From Streptomyces radicis (GTDB lineage Bacteria; Actinomycetota; Actinomycetes; Streptomycetales; Streptomycetaceae): 45,366 nucleotides of DNA. The position numbers and the translations under genes are program-made. Location: positions 1-45,366 of the forward strand of contig NZ_RBDY01000046.1 in NCBI RefSeq assembly GCF_003626575.1, in the 5' to 3' direction. The number at the start of each line of letters is the position of its first letter. Within the stretch, counting starts at the first letter, position 1. The notes beneath the pieces are model-generated. The model saw nothing but the letters and a program-made list of their open reading frames with translations, was not told where the DNA came from and did not search any database. Below, piece by piece: positions 24,001-31,742 of the stretch.

Positions 24001-24032
24001 GTCCATATAGCTGAACGGATACGCTAGTTCAG
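24001..24032. promoter_or_regulatory. Candidate operators between kdgD and udh
   Basis: Two overlapping dyads are visible. GTCCATATAGCTGAAC (24001-24016) has the same GTYC-N8-GAAC layout as the site beside the IclR gene. A larger inverted repeat has perfect 6-bp arms, CTGAAC-N10-GTTCAG (24011-24032). They sit in the middle of the divergent promoter region. IclR control of both uronate genes is a reasonable inference. Confidence 0.5.
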
Positions 24033-24078
24033 CCGCGAAGAACCGGTCAAGTTGTCCCGGACACGGAGAGGTGGCCCC

Positions 24079-24912
24079 ATGGTCACGAGTGAGCCCGCTC
24101 GGCCCGCCGGTGAACGGACGGTGCTGCTCACCGGCGCCGCGGGAGGCGTCGGCACGTTGATGCGCGAGCTGCTGCCCGCCCACGGGTACCGGCTGCGGCT
24201 GCTTGACATGGTGCCCATCGAGGGCGCCCCCGACGCGGTCACCGCGGACCTCGGCGACCGGGACGCGCTGCGCGCGGCGGTGCGCGGCTGCGACGCCGTC
24301 CTGCACCTCGCGGGGATCTCGCTCGAGTCGACGTTCGACAAGATCCTGCGGGCCAACATCGAGGGCACGTACAACCTCTACGAGGCGGCGCGCCTTGAGG
24401 GCGTCGGGCGGATCGTGTTCGCGTCGAGCAACCACGCCGTCGGGTACACCGCGTGGCCCGCGGCCGGTGAGCCGCCGGTCCCGGCGGGGACGCGGCACCG
24501 GCCCGACACGTTCTACGGTCTCTCCAAGTGCTTCGGCGAGGACCTGGCCCAGCTGTACTGGGACAAGCACGGCATCGAAACGGTCTCGGTCCGCATCGGC
24601 TCGTGCTTCCCCGAGCCCAGGAACGTTCGGATGCTGTCGCTGTGGCTGAGCCCCGCCGACGGCGCCCGGCTGTTCGACGCGGCGCTGACGGCCGAGAACG
24701 TCGGGCACGCGATCGTCTTCGGCGCCTCCGCCAACACGCGCGGCGTCTTCGACCTCGCCACGGCCAGGGCCATCGGCTACGCGCCGCGGGACGACTCCGA
24801 GGCGTTCGCGGACAAGCTGATCGCCGAGGAGGGCGAGCGCGACGCGTCCCTGCCCGAGCACCAACACCTGGGCGGCGCGTTCATCACCGACCCGCCCATC
24901 TGGCCGCACTGA
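24079..24912 (+). CDS. udh: Uronate dehydrogenase (NAD-dependent epimerase/dehydratase family)
   Basis: A 277-residue extended short-chain dehydrogenase. It oxidises D-galacturonate or D-glucuronate to the aldarolactone, the first step of oxidative uronate breakdown. Seen: VLLTGAAGGVGTLMRE (Rossmann GxxGxxG, about 16-30), the acidic NAD-selecting residue in RLLDMVP, LHLAGISLEST, ASSNHAVGY, the catalytic pair Tyr146/Lys150 in FYGLSK, and SVRIGSCFPEPRNVRMLSLWLSP, which is typical of Udh. The ATG at 24079 follows GGAGAGGTGG. It is divergent from kdgD. Its 3' end converges on the serine hydrolase gene with 30 bases between the stops. Confidence 0.91.
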   Translation: MVTSEPARPAGERTVLLTGAAGGVGTLMRELLPAHGYRLRLLDMVPIEGAPDAVTADLGDRDALRAAVRGCDAVLHLAGISLESTFDKILRANIEGTYNLYEAARLEGVGRIVFASSNHAVGYTAWPAAGEPPVPAGTRHRPDTFYGLSKCFGEDLAQLYWDKHGIETVSVRIGSCFPEPRNVRMLSLWLSPADGARLFDAALTAENVGHAIVFGASANTRGVFDLATARAIGYAPRDDSEAFADKLIAEEGERDASLPEHQHLGGAFITDPPIWPH

Positions 24913-24942
24913 CGCCGGGGCGTACGCCGGGGCGCGCGCGGG

Positions 24943-26055
24943 TCAGCGCCCCCGGCGCGCCCGGCGCCCTTGACGCGCCAGCGCGCACGCCCGCGCCACC
25001 GTGGCGAGGCGCTCCGCGTCCTGGCCCGCGCCGCCGGGCGAGGGGAAGCGGCGGCGCGCGTAGCCGAACGCCAGCCCGGCGCGCGGATCGGCGAACGCCA
25101 TGGAGCCGCCCGCCCCGTCGTGCCCGAACGCGCCCGCGCCGAGGAACGGCCAGCCCACCATGAAGCCCAGGCCATGGACGCGGTGCGTGCCGAGCACCAG
25201 GTCGTGCCCGGCCGACGACACAAGCGCGCACTCGGCCAGCGTCGCCCCCGTGCACAGCCCGCCGATGACGGCCGCGTAGAGCCCGGCCAGGCCGCGCGCC
25301 GAGGCGACGCCGCCGACCGAGGCGGGGCCGCCCGCGCGGATGACGCGGAGGTTCGGCAGCTCGGCCAGCTCGGGCATGCCGGGGTGATGGCGGTTGCCCG
25401 CGATGCCCGCGAGGCCGTCGCGCGGCCCCTGCGGCGGCGGGTCGAGCGGGGGCAGCACCGGCAGCACGCGGTGCTCCTCCCCCTCGGGCAGCCCGAGGAA
25501 GAAGTCGAGGCCGAACGGGCGGCGCAGGCGCCGCTCGTACTCCTCCTGGAGCGTGTGGCCCGTCACGCGCCGCACGACCTCGCCCGCGAGCGCGCCGACG
25601 CTCAGCGCGTGGTAGCCCAACGCCGCGCCCGGGCGCCAGTACGGGCGGTGCCCCGCGATCCGCGCGGCCGCCGCCCGGTCGTCGGCCACCTCATCGAGTG
25701 TCAGCCCCTCGTCGGTGCCCAGCGCCCCGACGCGGTGGCCGAGCAGGTCGCGCACGGTCGCCGCGCCCTTGCCCTCGACGGCGAACTCCGGCCAGTAGAA
25801 CGCCACTTCGCGGTCGAGGTCGAGGGCGCCCTGCTGGACGAGCAGCGCCACCACCGCGAAGGCCGCCCCCTTGGTGGAGGAGAACACGCCCATGAGCGAG
25901 TCCCCCTCCACCCCGGGCCCGCGCCACAGGTCGGCCACCGGCTCGCCGTCCACATGGACGGCGAGCTGGGCGCCCTCCTCGTGCCCCACCGCCGCGAACT
26001 CCACGCGCAGGGCCTCGAATCCGGGCGCGGTCGTGCCGTGCACGGCGGGCGTCAC
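24943..26055 (-). CDS. Serine hydrolase, beta-lactamase/esterase class C fold
   Basis: A 370-residue protein of the EstB/penicillin-binding-protein-like family. The catalytic SxxK is Ser59-Ser-Thr-Lys62 in VFSSTKGAAF. The family segments VRDLLGHRVGALG, GYHALSVGALAGEVVRRVTG and GAGAFGHDGAGGSMAFADP (the HxG-like third motif) follow. It has no signal peptide, so it is probably a cytoplasmic esterase. The GTG at 26053-26055 overlaps the pectate lyase stop as GTGA, making it the last gene of the nine-gene operon. Removal of acyl groups from imported pectin fragments would fit the context but is not shown by the sequence. Confidence 0.87.
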   Translation of the reverse strand: MTPAVHGTTAPGFEALRVEFAAVGHEEGAQLAVHVDGEPVADLWRGPGVEGDSLMGVFSSTKGAAFAVVALLVQQGALDLDREVAFYWPEFAVEGKGAATVRDLLGHRVGALGTDEGLTLDEVADDRAAAARIAGHRPYWRPGAALGYHALSVGALAGEVVRRVTGHTLQEEYERRLRRPFGLDFFLGLPEGEEHRVLPVLPPLDPPPQGPRDGLAGIAGNRHHPGMPELAELPNLRVIRAGGPASVGGVASARGLAGLYAAVIGGLCTGATLAECALVSSAGHDLVLGTHRVHGLGFMVGWPFLGAGAFGHDGAGGSMAFADPRAGLAFGYARRRFPSPGGAGQDAERLATVARACALARQGRRARRGR

Positions 26056-27386
26056 CGCCACAGCCGCTCCCCCGCACCCGCGTGCGCCCGCACCAGCGCC
26101 GGGACCAGCAGGGGGTGGTCGACGCGCGGGCGCAGCTCGGGGGTCCAGCCGACGTCGTCCCCGAGGGCGGCGTCCGGGTTGGCCGCGTTGTAGGCGCCCA
26201 GCAGGTCCACGGGGCGGCCGTTGACCCAGTTGCCGCCCTCGGTCACCGAGGTGCCGGGCGTCCAGCGGTGCAGCACGCGGTCGGGGGTCGTGCCCTCGGG
26301 GCCCCGGGGCAGGGTGAACGCGTTGTGCTCGGCGACCAGCGCGGACTCGATGCCGATGCCCCAGCTGTAGCCGTAGCGGGCGCCCCGGTCCTGCCTGAAG
26401 TGGTTGTTGTAGACGTCCACCTGGCCGTAACGGACGCGGGGCGCACGCTCGTTGACGTTGTGGAACAGGTTGTGGTGGAACGTCGTCCGCAGCCTGCCGC
26501 GGTCGTCCGCGGACGCGCCGTCGCTGTTGCCGAGCAGGATCGTCTTGTCGTGCTCGGTGAACTCGTTCCAGCTGACCGTGACGAGGTCCGTGCCGCGCAC
26601 GATGTCGAGTTGGCCGTCGTGCTGCTGGAACAGCCGCCCGAAGTACTCGGGTTGGTCGGCGTCGGGGCGGCGCCCGTCGGTGAACGTGTTGTGGTCCACC
26701 CACACCCGCTCGGCGCCGTACAGCACGAGGCTGTCGTACTCGGAGTTCCAGTTGCCCGTGTCGCCGTCGGTCGGGTCCCACTGCGGGAAGCAGTCGAAGG
26801 TGTCCTCGAACGTGAGGTTGCGCACGATGACGTTCTCCACGCCCCGCACGTCGAGCGTGGCGCCCAGCAGGCGGGCGTCGTCGCCCACGCCGATGAGGGT
26901 GGTGTGCGAGCCGATCGGCAGCAGGACCCGTTCGGCCTGGCGCGCGGCCGAGGCCACGCGGGCGTCCTCCAGCGGGCCCGAGGGCTCGACGTCGCCCCAT
27001 ACGTCGGGGTCGTAGGCGGCCAGGTAGGCGTCCAGGCTGTAGCCGTCGGTCGCGTAGTCGTCGCACGTCAACGGGGTGCCATCGGGCGCGGTGTTGGCGT
27101 CGATCGCCCCGGTGACCCGGATGATCCGGGGCTCGCCCGGGTCGTCGGCCAGCGCCTCGGCCAGCTCGGCGCGCGTGGCGACGGTGTACACGTGGTCGCG
27201 GTCGGCGGCCGAGCCTCCGGTGACGCCGCCCGCCGCCGAGCCCCAGCCGTCGCCCTCGGGGAGGACGGCCCGCGCCGGGTCGTGCGCCCCGTGGCGCTCT
27301 GCGGCCACGCCGGGCACCGGCGCGGCCAGCGCGCACACCAGCGCGAGTGCGATCCCCGCGCCCCCCGCCGTCGCGGCCCGCCTCAC
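26052..27386 (-). CDS. Secreted pectate lyase, polysaccharide lyase family 1
   Basis: A 444-residue exported enzyme that cleaves polygalacturonate by beta-elimination. The signal peptide is GGAGIALALVCALAAPVPGVAA. The parallel beta-helix carries the PL1 calcium and substrate motifs: TTLIGVGDDARLLGATLDVR, NVIVRNLTFEDTFDCFPQWD, SLVLYGAERVWVDHNTFTDG, LDIVRGTDLVTVSWNEFTEH and the catalytic arginine stretch NERAPRVRYG. The GTG at 27386 overlaps the binding-protein stop as GTGA and gives a cleaner signal peptide than the earlier in-frame GTG at 27404. Its place at the end of an ABC transporter operon ties the import system to pectin. Confidence 0.92.
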   Translation of the reverse strand: MRRAATAGGAGIALALVCALAAPVPGVAAERHGAHDPARAVLPEGDGWGSAAGGVTGGSAADRDHVYTVATRAELAEALADDPGEPRIIRVTGAIDANTAPDGTPLTCDDYATDGYSLDAYLAAYDPDVWGDVEPSGPLEDARVASAARQAERVLLPIGSHTTLIGVGDDARLLGATLDVRGVENVIVRNLTFEDTFDCFPQWDPTDGDTGNWNSEYDSLVLYGAERVWVDHNTFTDGRRPDADQPEYFGRLFQQHDGQLDIVRGTDLVTVSWNEFTEHDKTILLGNSDGASADDRGRLRTTFHHNLFHNVNERAPRVRYGQVDVYNNHFRQDRGARYGYSWGIGIESALVAEHNAFTLPRGPEGTTPDRVLHRWTPGTSVTEGGNWVNGRPVDLLGAYNAANPDAALGDDVGWTPELRPRVDHPLLVPALVRAHAGAGERLWR

Positions 27387-28738
27387 CGCCGCTGCTCCTG
27401 CCACTCGGCCTGCGCCTCGTCGAGCCGCTCGGCGAGGTCGTCGGCGAACTCCTGGGCGCTCATCTCACCGAGCAGCAGGCGCTGGAAGTTGGGCTCGGTG
27501 TCGGCCTTGGAGATGTTGTTCCAGTCGGGCAGGTGGTAGGGCAGGTCGACGATCGTGGTGTTCTCGTCGCTGAGCGCCTCGACCGCGGCCCGGGTGGGCG
27601 GCGCCTCGGCGATCCACGGGTCCTCAAGGGCCTGGAGGTTGCTGGGGATCTGCCCGGCCGACTCGTTCCACCGGCTGTTCATCTCGTGCGACACGGCGAA
27701 CTCGATGAACCTCCAGGCCGCCTCCTTGTTGTCGCTCGAGCGGAACAGGCCGAGGCCGTCCACCGGGTTGGAGACGAACGTGTGCGGGCCGCCCTCCTCC
27801 GATGTCGGCATCGGCAGGCCCGCCACCCCGTCCTCGCCGAAGGCCGCGACATGGTCGGCGTAGGAGCCGAGGTTGTGCTGGAGCATGCCGACCTCGCCGC
27901 CGGTGAAGGTGGCGACCATGTTGGTGAAGTCGTTGTTGAGGTCGGCCTCGGGGGTCACGGTGTTGTAGAGGTCGACATAGTTCCGCAACGCCTCGACGTT
28001 CGCCGGGTCGTTGACGGTGGTGGTGTCGCCGTCCCAGAAGGAGTCGATGCCGGACTGCGCGTACATCATGTCGAGCGCCTGCGCGATCGAGCCCTCGCCG
28101 CCGCGCAGGGTGAAGCCGAAGCGGTTGGCGCCGCGGTCGGTCAGCTCGTCGGCCGCGGCGAAGAACGCGTCCCAGGTGGCGGGCGGTCGGAGCCCGGCCG
28201 CGTCGAACAGGTCGGTGCGGTACCAGAGCACGCCCTGGTTCGCCGAGGTCGGCACCTGGTAGACCTCGTCGCCCTCGCCGACGGTGGTGCGGATGCTCTC
28301 GAGCATGTTGGGCATCAGGGTCTCCTCGAGGCCGCTCTCGGCGAGCCGGTCGGTGACCGGGTCGAGCGCGCCCTGGGCGACCAGGTTGGAGAGATAGGCG
28401 GTGGAGAGGCCGCCGACGTCGGGCAGGCCCTCGCCGCCCTGGATCGCGGCGTCGTACTTGGACTGCACCTCCGAGATCGGGACGCCGACGTACTCGACGT
28501 CGATGTCGGGGTTCTCGGCCTCGAACGCCTCGATGATCTCGTTCCAGATGTCGGTGCGCGGACCGCCGTTGTTGTCCCAGAACGTGATGGTGCCCGTGCC
28601 GTCGCCCTCGCCGCCCGACGACGTCCCGTCGTCGCCGCACGCGGTGGCGGTGGCGGCCAGGGTCAACGCGGTCAGGACGGCGGCGGCTCCGCGCGCCAGG
28701 GTTCTCCGTGGGGTGCGGCGTGGGATGCGACTGCTCAT
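27383..28738 (-). CDS. Sugar ABC transporter solute-binding lipoprotein
   Basis: A 451-residue extracellular binding lipoprotein of carbohydrate family 1. The signal peptide has an arginine-rich start and a lipobox-like TATAC at Cys34. The mature domain begins GTITFWDNNGGPRTDIWNEI. Other landmarks are NPDIDVEYVGVPISEVQSKY and VYQVPTSANQGVLWYRTDLF. The ATG at 28736-28738 has GGAG upstream. It lies after the permeases and oxidoreductase and before pectate lyase, which is an unusual order, since binding proteins usually come first. Expected ligands are pectin-derived sugars or oligogalacturonides. Confidence 0.91.
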   Translation of the reverse strand: MSSRIPRRTPRRTLARGAAAVLTALTLAATATACGDDGTSSGGEGDGTGTITFWDNNGGPRTDIWNEIIEAFEAENPDIDVEYVGVPISEVQSKYDAAIQGGEGLPDVGGLSTAYLSNLVAQGALDPVTDRLAESGLEETLMPNMLESIRTTVGEGDEVYQVPTSANQGVLWYRTDLFDAAGLRPPATWDAFFAAADELTDRGANRFGFTLRGGEGSIAQALDMMYAQSGIDSFWDGDTTTVNDPANVEALRNYVDLYNTVTPEADLNNDFTNMVATFTGGEVGMLQHNLGSYADHVAAFGEDGVAGLPMPTSEEGGPHTFVSNPVDGLGLFRSSDNKEAAWRFIEFAVSHEMNSRWNESAGQIPSNLQALEDPWIAEAPPTRAAVEALSDENTTIVDLPYHLPDWNNISKADTEPNFQRLLLGEMSAQEFADDLAERLDEAQAEWQEQRR

Positions 28739-28775
28739 GCTGCGGCTCCTCGATGAGGGTGGGTGGGTCAGGGGG

Positions 28776-29942
28776 TCAGGTGTCGTGCGGCGGCGGCGCG
28801 GGGTAGCGGGCCCAGGGCGCGCCGAGTTCGGAGTAGAGCGCCAGGCGGCGGGCGCCCTCGTCGGTCAGGGCGTCGATGCCGGGGATCACCCGGCGAGGGC
28901 CGCGCGGCCCCTCCGCCACCGTCCAGGCGCCGCACGGGAGTTCGGCGGGCTCGGGCGCGGTGCGCACCGTCTCGACGAGCCGCGTGAACGCGCCCGTGCG
29001 CTCCAACGGCACCAGCAGCGGCGCGCCCTCGCGGAGGTGGGCGACCAGGTTGGCCAGCAGGTCGGTGCGGCCGTAGCGGCTGGTCAGCGTCGGCAGCCCC
29101 GGGCGTTCGAGATCCACGCGGTCGGCCTTGTACCAGAGGGTCAGGCGCCCGGCGTCGCCGTGCACCACCACATAGGGCTCGCCGTCGCGTTCGGCGCACA
29201 GGGTCACCGCGGCGGTGATCTCGCCGCCCGCGGTGGTGCGGATGCGGGCGCAGGACGTGTCGTCGGCGGCGATGTCGTTCGCCCGGTACAGCTCGACGTC
29301 GACCGACGCGATCTGCTCGGCCCGGTCCGAGCCCTCGATGCGCAGGGCGGTGGCGACGGCGTGCGCCAGGGGGTTGGTCAGCACGCCGTCCACCACGTCG
29401 CGCCCGCCCAGGCTGCGGTGCCCGCCCCAGGGCGCGCGCCGCCAGTACGCCTCGTCGCGCACCCACGCGCCCGCGGCGCCGATGCCGCGCACCGCGCCGA
29501 TCGCGCCCGCGGCGACCTGCTCGCGGATGGCGTCGACGGCGGCGGAGCCGAGCGACTGGAACCCGATCTGGCAGGCGATCCCGGCGGCGGCGACATCCCG
29601 CGCCAGCCGGTCGAACGCGGCGGCCGAAGGCGTCGGCGGCTTCTCGAGCAGCAGGTGCGCGCCGCGCGCGGCCACGACCGCGCCGAGCTCGCCATGGGTG
29701 TGGATCGGGGTGCAGACGACGACGATCTCGGCCCCGGTGCGGTCGAGCAGCTCCCCGAGGTCGGGTGACTGCTCGGGGACGGTGCCGAGCCCGGCCAGCT
29801 CCTCGTCGGTGAGCGGCCCGAGCTCGCAGATCCCGGCGAGCCTGACCAGGCCCTCGTCGGCGAGCCTGCGGATGTTGGCCAGGTGCCAGCGGCCGTGGCC
29901 GCGCGCCCCGGCGAGGACCACGGGGACGGCGTGCGCGTTCAT
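28776..29942 (-). CDS. Gfo/Idh/MocA-family oxidoreductase
   Basis: A 388-residue NAD(P)-dependent dehydrogenase. The Rossmann start is VPVVLAGARGHGRWHLANIRRL. The family signature is HLLLEKPPTPSAAAFDRL, with the EKP lysine. The segment DVVDGVLTNPLAHAVATAL holds the likely catalytic histidine. The ATG at 29940-29942 overlaps the permease stop as ATGA. Some family members oxidise aldoses at C1 (the L-arabinose 1-dehydrogenase of Azospirillum is one), and the operon also holds an IlvD/Edd dehydratase and a DapA-like protein. A sugar 1-dehydrogenase is therefore plausible. Other roles, such as inositol or rare-sugar oxidation, cannot be excluded. Confidence 0.87.
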   Translation of the reverse strand: MNAHAVPVVLAGARGHGRWHLANIRRLADEGLVRLAGICELGPLTDEELAGLGTVPEQSPDLGELLDRTGAEIVVVCTPIHTHGELGAVVAARGAHLLLEKPPTPSAAAFDRLARDVAAAGIACQIGFQSLGSAAVDAIREQVAAGAIGAVRGIGAAGAWVRDEAYWRRAPWGGHRSLGGRDVVDGVLTNPLAHAVATALRIEGSDRAEQIASVDVELYRANDIAADDTSCARIRTTAGGEITAAVTLCAERDGEPYVVVHGDAGRLTLWYKADRVDLERPGLPTLTSRYGRTDLLANLVAHLREGAPLLVPLERTGAFTRLVETVRTAPEPAELPCGAWTVAEGPRGPRRVIPGIDALTDEGARRLALYSELGAPWARYPAPPPHDT

Positions 29943-30796
29943 CCCTTCACCGCGCCCGCGCTGAAGCCGGTGATCAGCCACTTCTGGATGAAGGCGAAGA
30001 CAATGACCACGGGCACGGCCGCCACGACGCCGCCCGCCGCGAGGGCGCCGAGGTCGACGCTGTCGGAGCCGATCAGCGTGTTGAGGCCGACGGGGATGGT
30101 CTGCTTGTCCTGGGCGTTGAGGAACATCAGGGCGAACAGGAAGTGGTTCCAGCTGTGCACGAACGCAAAGGATCCGACCGCGATCAGTCCTGGTCGCAGC
30201 AGTGGCAGCACGATCGCGAGGAACGCCCGCAGCCGTGAGCAGCCGTCCACCCACGCCTGTTCCTCGAGCGAGACGGGGACGTTCCTGATGAACCCGCTGA
30301 TCAGGATCATCGAGAGCGGCAGCTGGAAGACCGTCTCGGCGATGATCACGCTCCACAGCGAGTTGAGCATCCGCAGCTCGCGGAAGATCTCGAAGAGCGG
30401 CACCAGCATGAGCGCGCCAGGGATGAACTGCGAGGTCAGCAGCGCCAGCATGAACGGCATCCGCAGCTTGAACCGGAAGCGGGCCAGCGCGTAGCCGCCG
30501 GTGAGCGCGACGAGCATCGTCATGAGCATGGAGGCGATGCCGACGTAGAGGCTGTTGACGAAGTAGGTGTCGAAGCTGCGCTCGGTCCACACCTTCTCGA
30601 AGTGCTGGCCCGTGATCGGCCAGGGCACGAGCGAGTCGGAGCCCGGCTCGCGGAAGGCGAAGAGCAGCATCCAGTAGAACGGGATGAGCGTGAACAGCAG
30701 GTAGAGGCCGAGCGGCAGGTAGATCTGCCAGCGGGGCGGCTGGTCGTGCGAGCGCCCGGGGCGGGGAGCGCGGCGGGGCAGGGCGAGGGTGGTCAC
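29939..30796 (-). CDS. Sugar ABC transporter permease (MalG type)
   Basis: A 285-residue inner-membrane permease. The first membrane segment is IYLPLGLYLLFTLIPFYWMLL. The variant EAA loop is EEQAWVDGCSRLRAFLAIVLP, and the C-terminus FIQKWLITGFSAGAVKG is characteristic. The GTG at 30794-30796 overlaps the stop of the other permease, and its own stop overlaps the oxidoreductase start. It forms the importer with the 30793-31722 and 27383-28738 products. As in the galactan operon, no ATP-binding subunit is encoded nearby. Confidence 0.92.
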   Translation of the reverse strand: MTTLALPRRAPRPGRSHDQPPRWQIYLPLGLYLLFTLIPFYWMLLFAFREPGSDSLVPWPITGQHFEKVWTERSFDTYFVNSLYVGIASMLMTMLVALTGGYALARFRFKLRMPFMLALLTSQFIPGALMLVPLFEIFRELRMLNSLWSVIIAETVFQLPLSMILISGFIRNVPVSLEEQAWVDGCSRLRAFLAIVLPLLRPGLIAVGSFAFVHSWNHFLFALMFLNAQDKQTIPVGLNTLIGSDSVDLGALAAGGVVAAVPVVIVFAFIQKWLITGFSAGAVKG

Positions 30797-31722
30797 TTGT
30801 CGTCGCCTCCGAACTTGCTCAGGCGCAGATAGAGGATCGAGCAGAAGAGGAGGATGACGAAGGCCACCGTGGTCAGCGCGGCGGCATAACCGAACTCGTT
30901 TCCTTCGATACCGGTCTGCGCGACATAGAGCGGAAGGGTCGTGGTCACGCCCGCGGGGCCGCCGTTGGTGAGGGTGTAGAGCAGGTCGACGTTGTTGAAC
31001 TCCCACACCGCGCGCAGCAGCGTGGACAGCACGATCGCGTCCTTCAGGTGGGGCAGCGTGATGTGCCAGAACTGCCGCAGGCGGCCCGCGCCGTCCACCG
31101 ACGCCGCCTCGTAGAGGTCCTTCGAGACGGACTGGAGGTCGGCGAGGATGAGGATCGCGAAAAACGGGACGCCACGCCAGAGTTCGGCCAGCACCGCCCC
31201 CCAGAACACCGTGCCGGTGTCGGCGAGTACCGAGGTGCCGTACTCCCCGATCCCGGCGTCGGCCAGGTAGCGGCTGACGCCGGTCGAGGGGTTGTAGATC
31301 AGCAGCCAGATCGTGCTGGTCAGCACCCCTGAGACGGCCCAGGGCGAGAAGACCAGGGCGCGGGCCAGGCCGCGGCCTATGAACGTCTGGTTGATCAGCA
31401 GCGCCAGGATCAGGCCGAAGATCAGTTGCAGTCCGACCTCGACCACGACCCAGCGGGCGCTGAACGCCAGCGTGTCCCAGAAGAAGGGGTCATCGGTCAG
31501 GATCTGCCGGAAGTTGTCGAGTCCGGCGAACCCGTTCCGCCACGGCTTGGTGACGTTGTAGTCCTGAAGGCTGTAGTAGAGGACGCTGAGCATCGGGTAG
31601 GCGATGAAGCCAAGCATCAGCAGCCCGGCGGGCGCGAGCAGCAGGTAGGGAAGGGAGCGTGGGGTGCTCCCGCCTCGGCGGCGCCGCGGGGGCCTGGTCC
31701 GTTCCTTCACGGCGTCGGCCAT
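30793..31722 (-). CDS. Sugar ABC transporter permease (MalF type)
   Basis: A 309-residue inner-membrane permease. An arginine-rich cytoplasmic start is followed by SLPYLLLAPAGLLMLGFIAYPMLSVLYYSL. The EAA loop is EAASVDGAGRLRQFWHITLP, and the WEFNNVDLLYTLTNGGPAG segment is typical of MalF-type proteins. The ATG at 31720-31722 has GGAG nine bases upstream. A 20-base gap separates it from the IlvD/Edd gene, the first gap in an otherwise overlapping chain of genes. Confidence 0.92.
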   Translation of the reverse strand: MADAVKERTRPPRRRRGGSTPRSLPYLLLAPAGLLMLGFIAYPMLSVLYYSLQDYNVTKPWRNGFAGLDNFRQILTDDPFFWDTLAFSARWVVVEVGLQLIFGLILALLINQTFIGRGLARALVFSPWAVSGVLTSTIWLLIYNPSTGVSRYLADAGIGEYGTSVLADTGTVFWGAVLAELWRGVPFFAILILADLQSVSKDLYEAASVDGAGRLRQFWHITLPHLKDAIVLSTLLRAVWEFNNVDLLYTLTNGGPAGVTTTLPLYVAQTGIEGNEFGYAAALTTVAFVILLFCSILYLRLSKFGGDDK

Positions 31723-31742
31723 GGACGCTTCTCCGTTCTGGG

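Noticed and set aside
27387..27404. Earlier GTG start for the pectate lyase at 27404.
   Set aside because: It would overlap the binding-protein gene by 22 bases and add residues before the signal peptide. The GTGA overlap at 27386 matches the coupling pattern of the rest of the operon.
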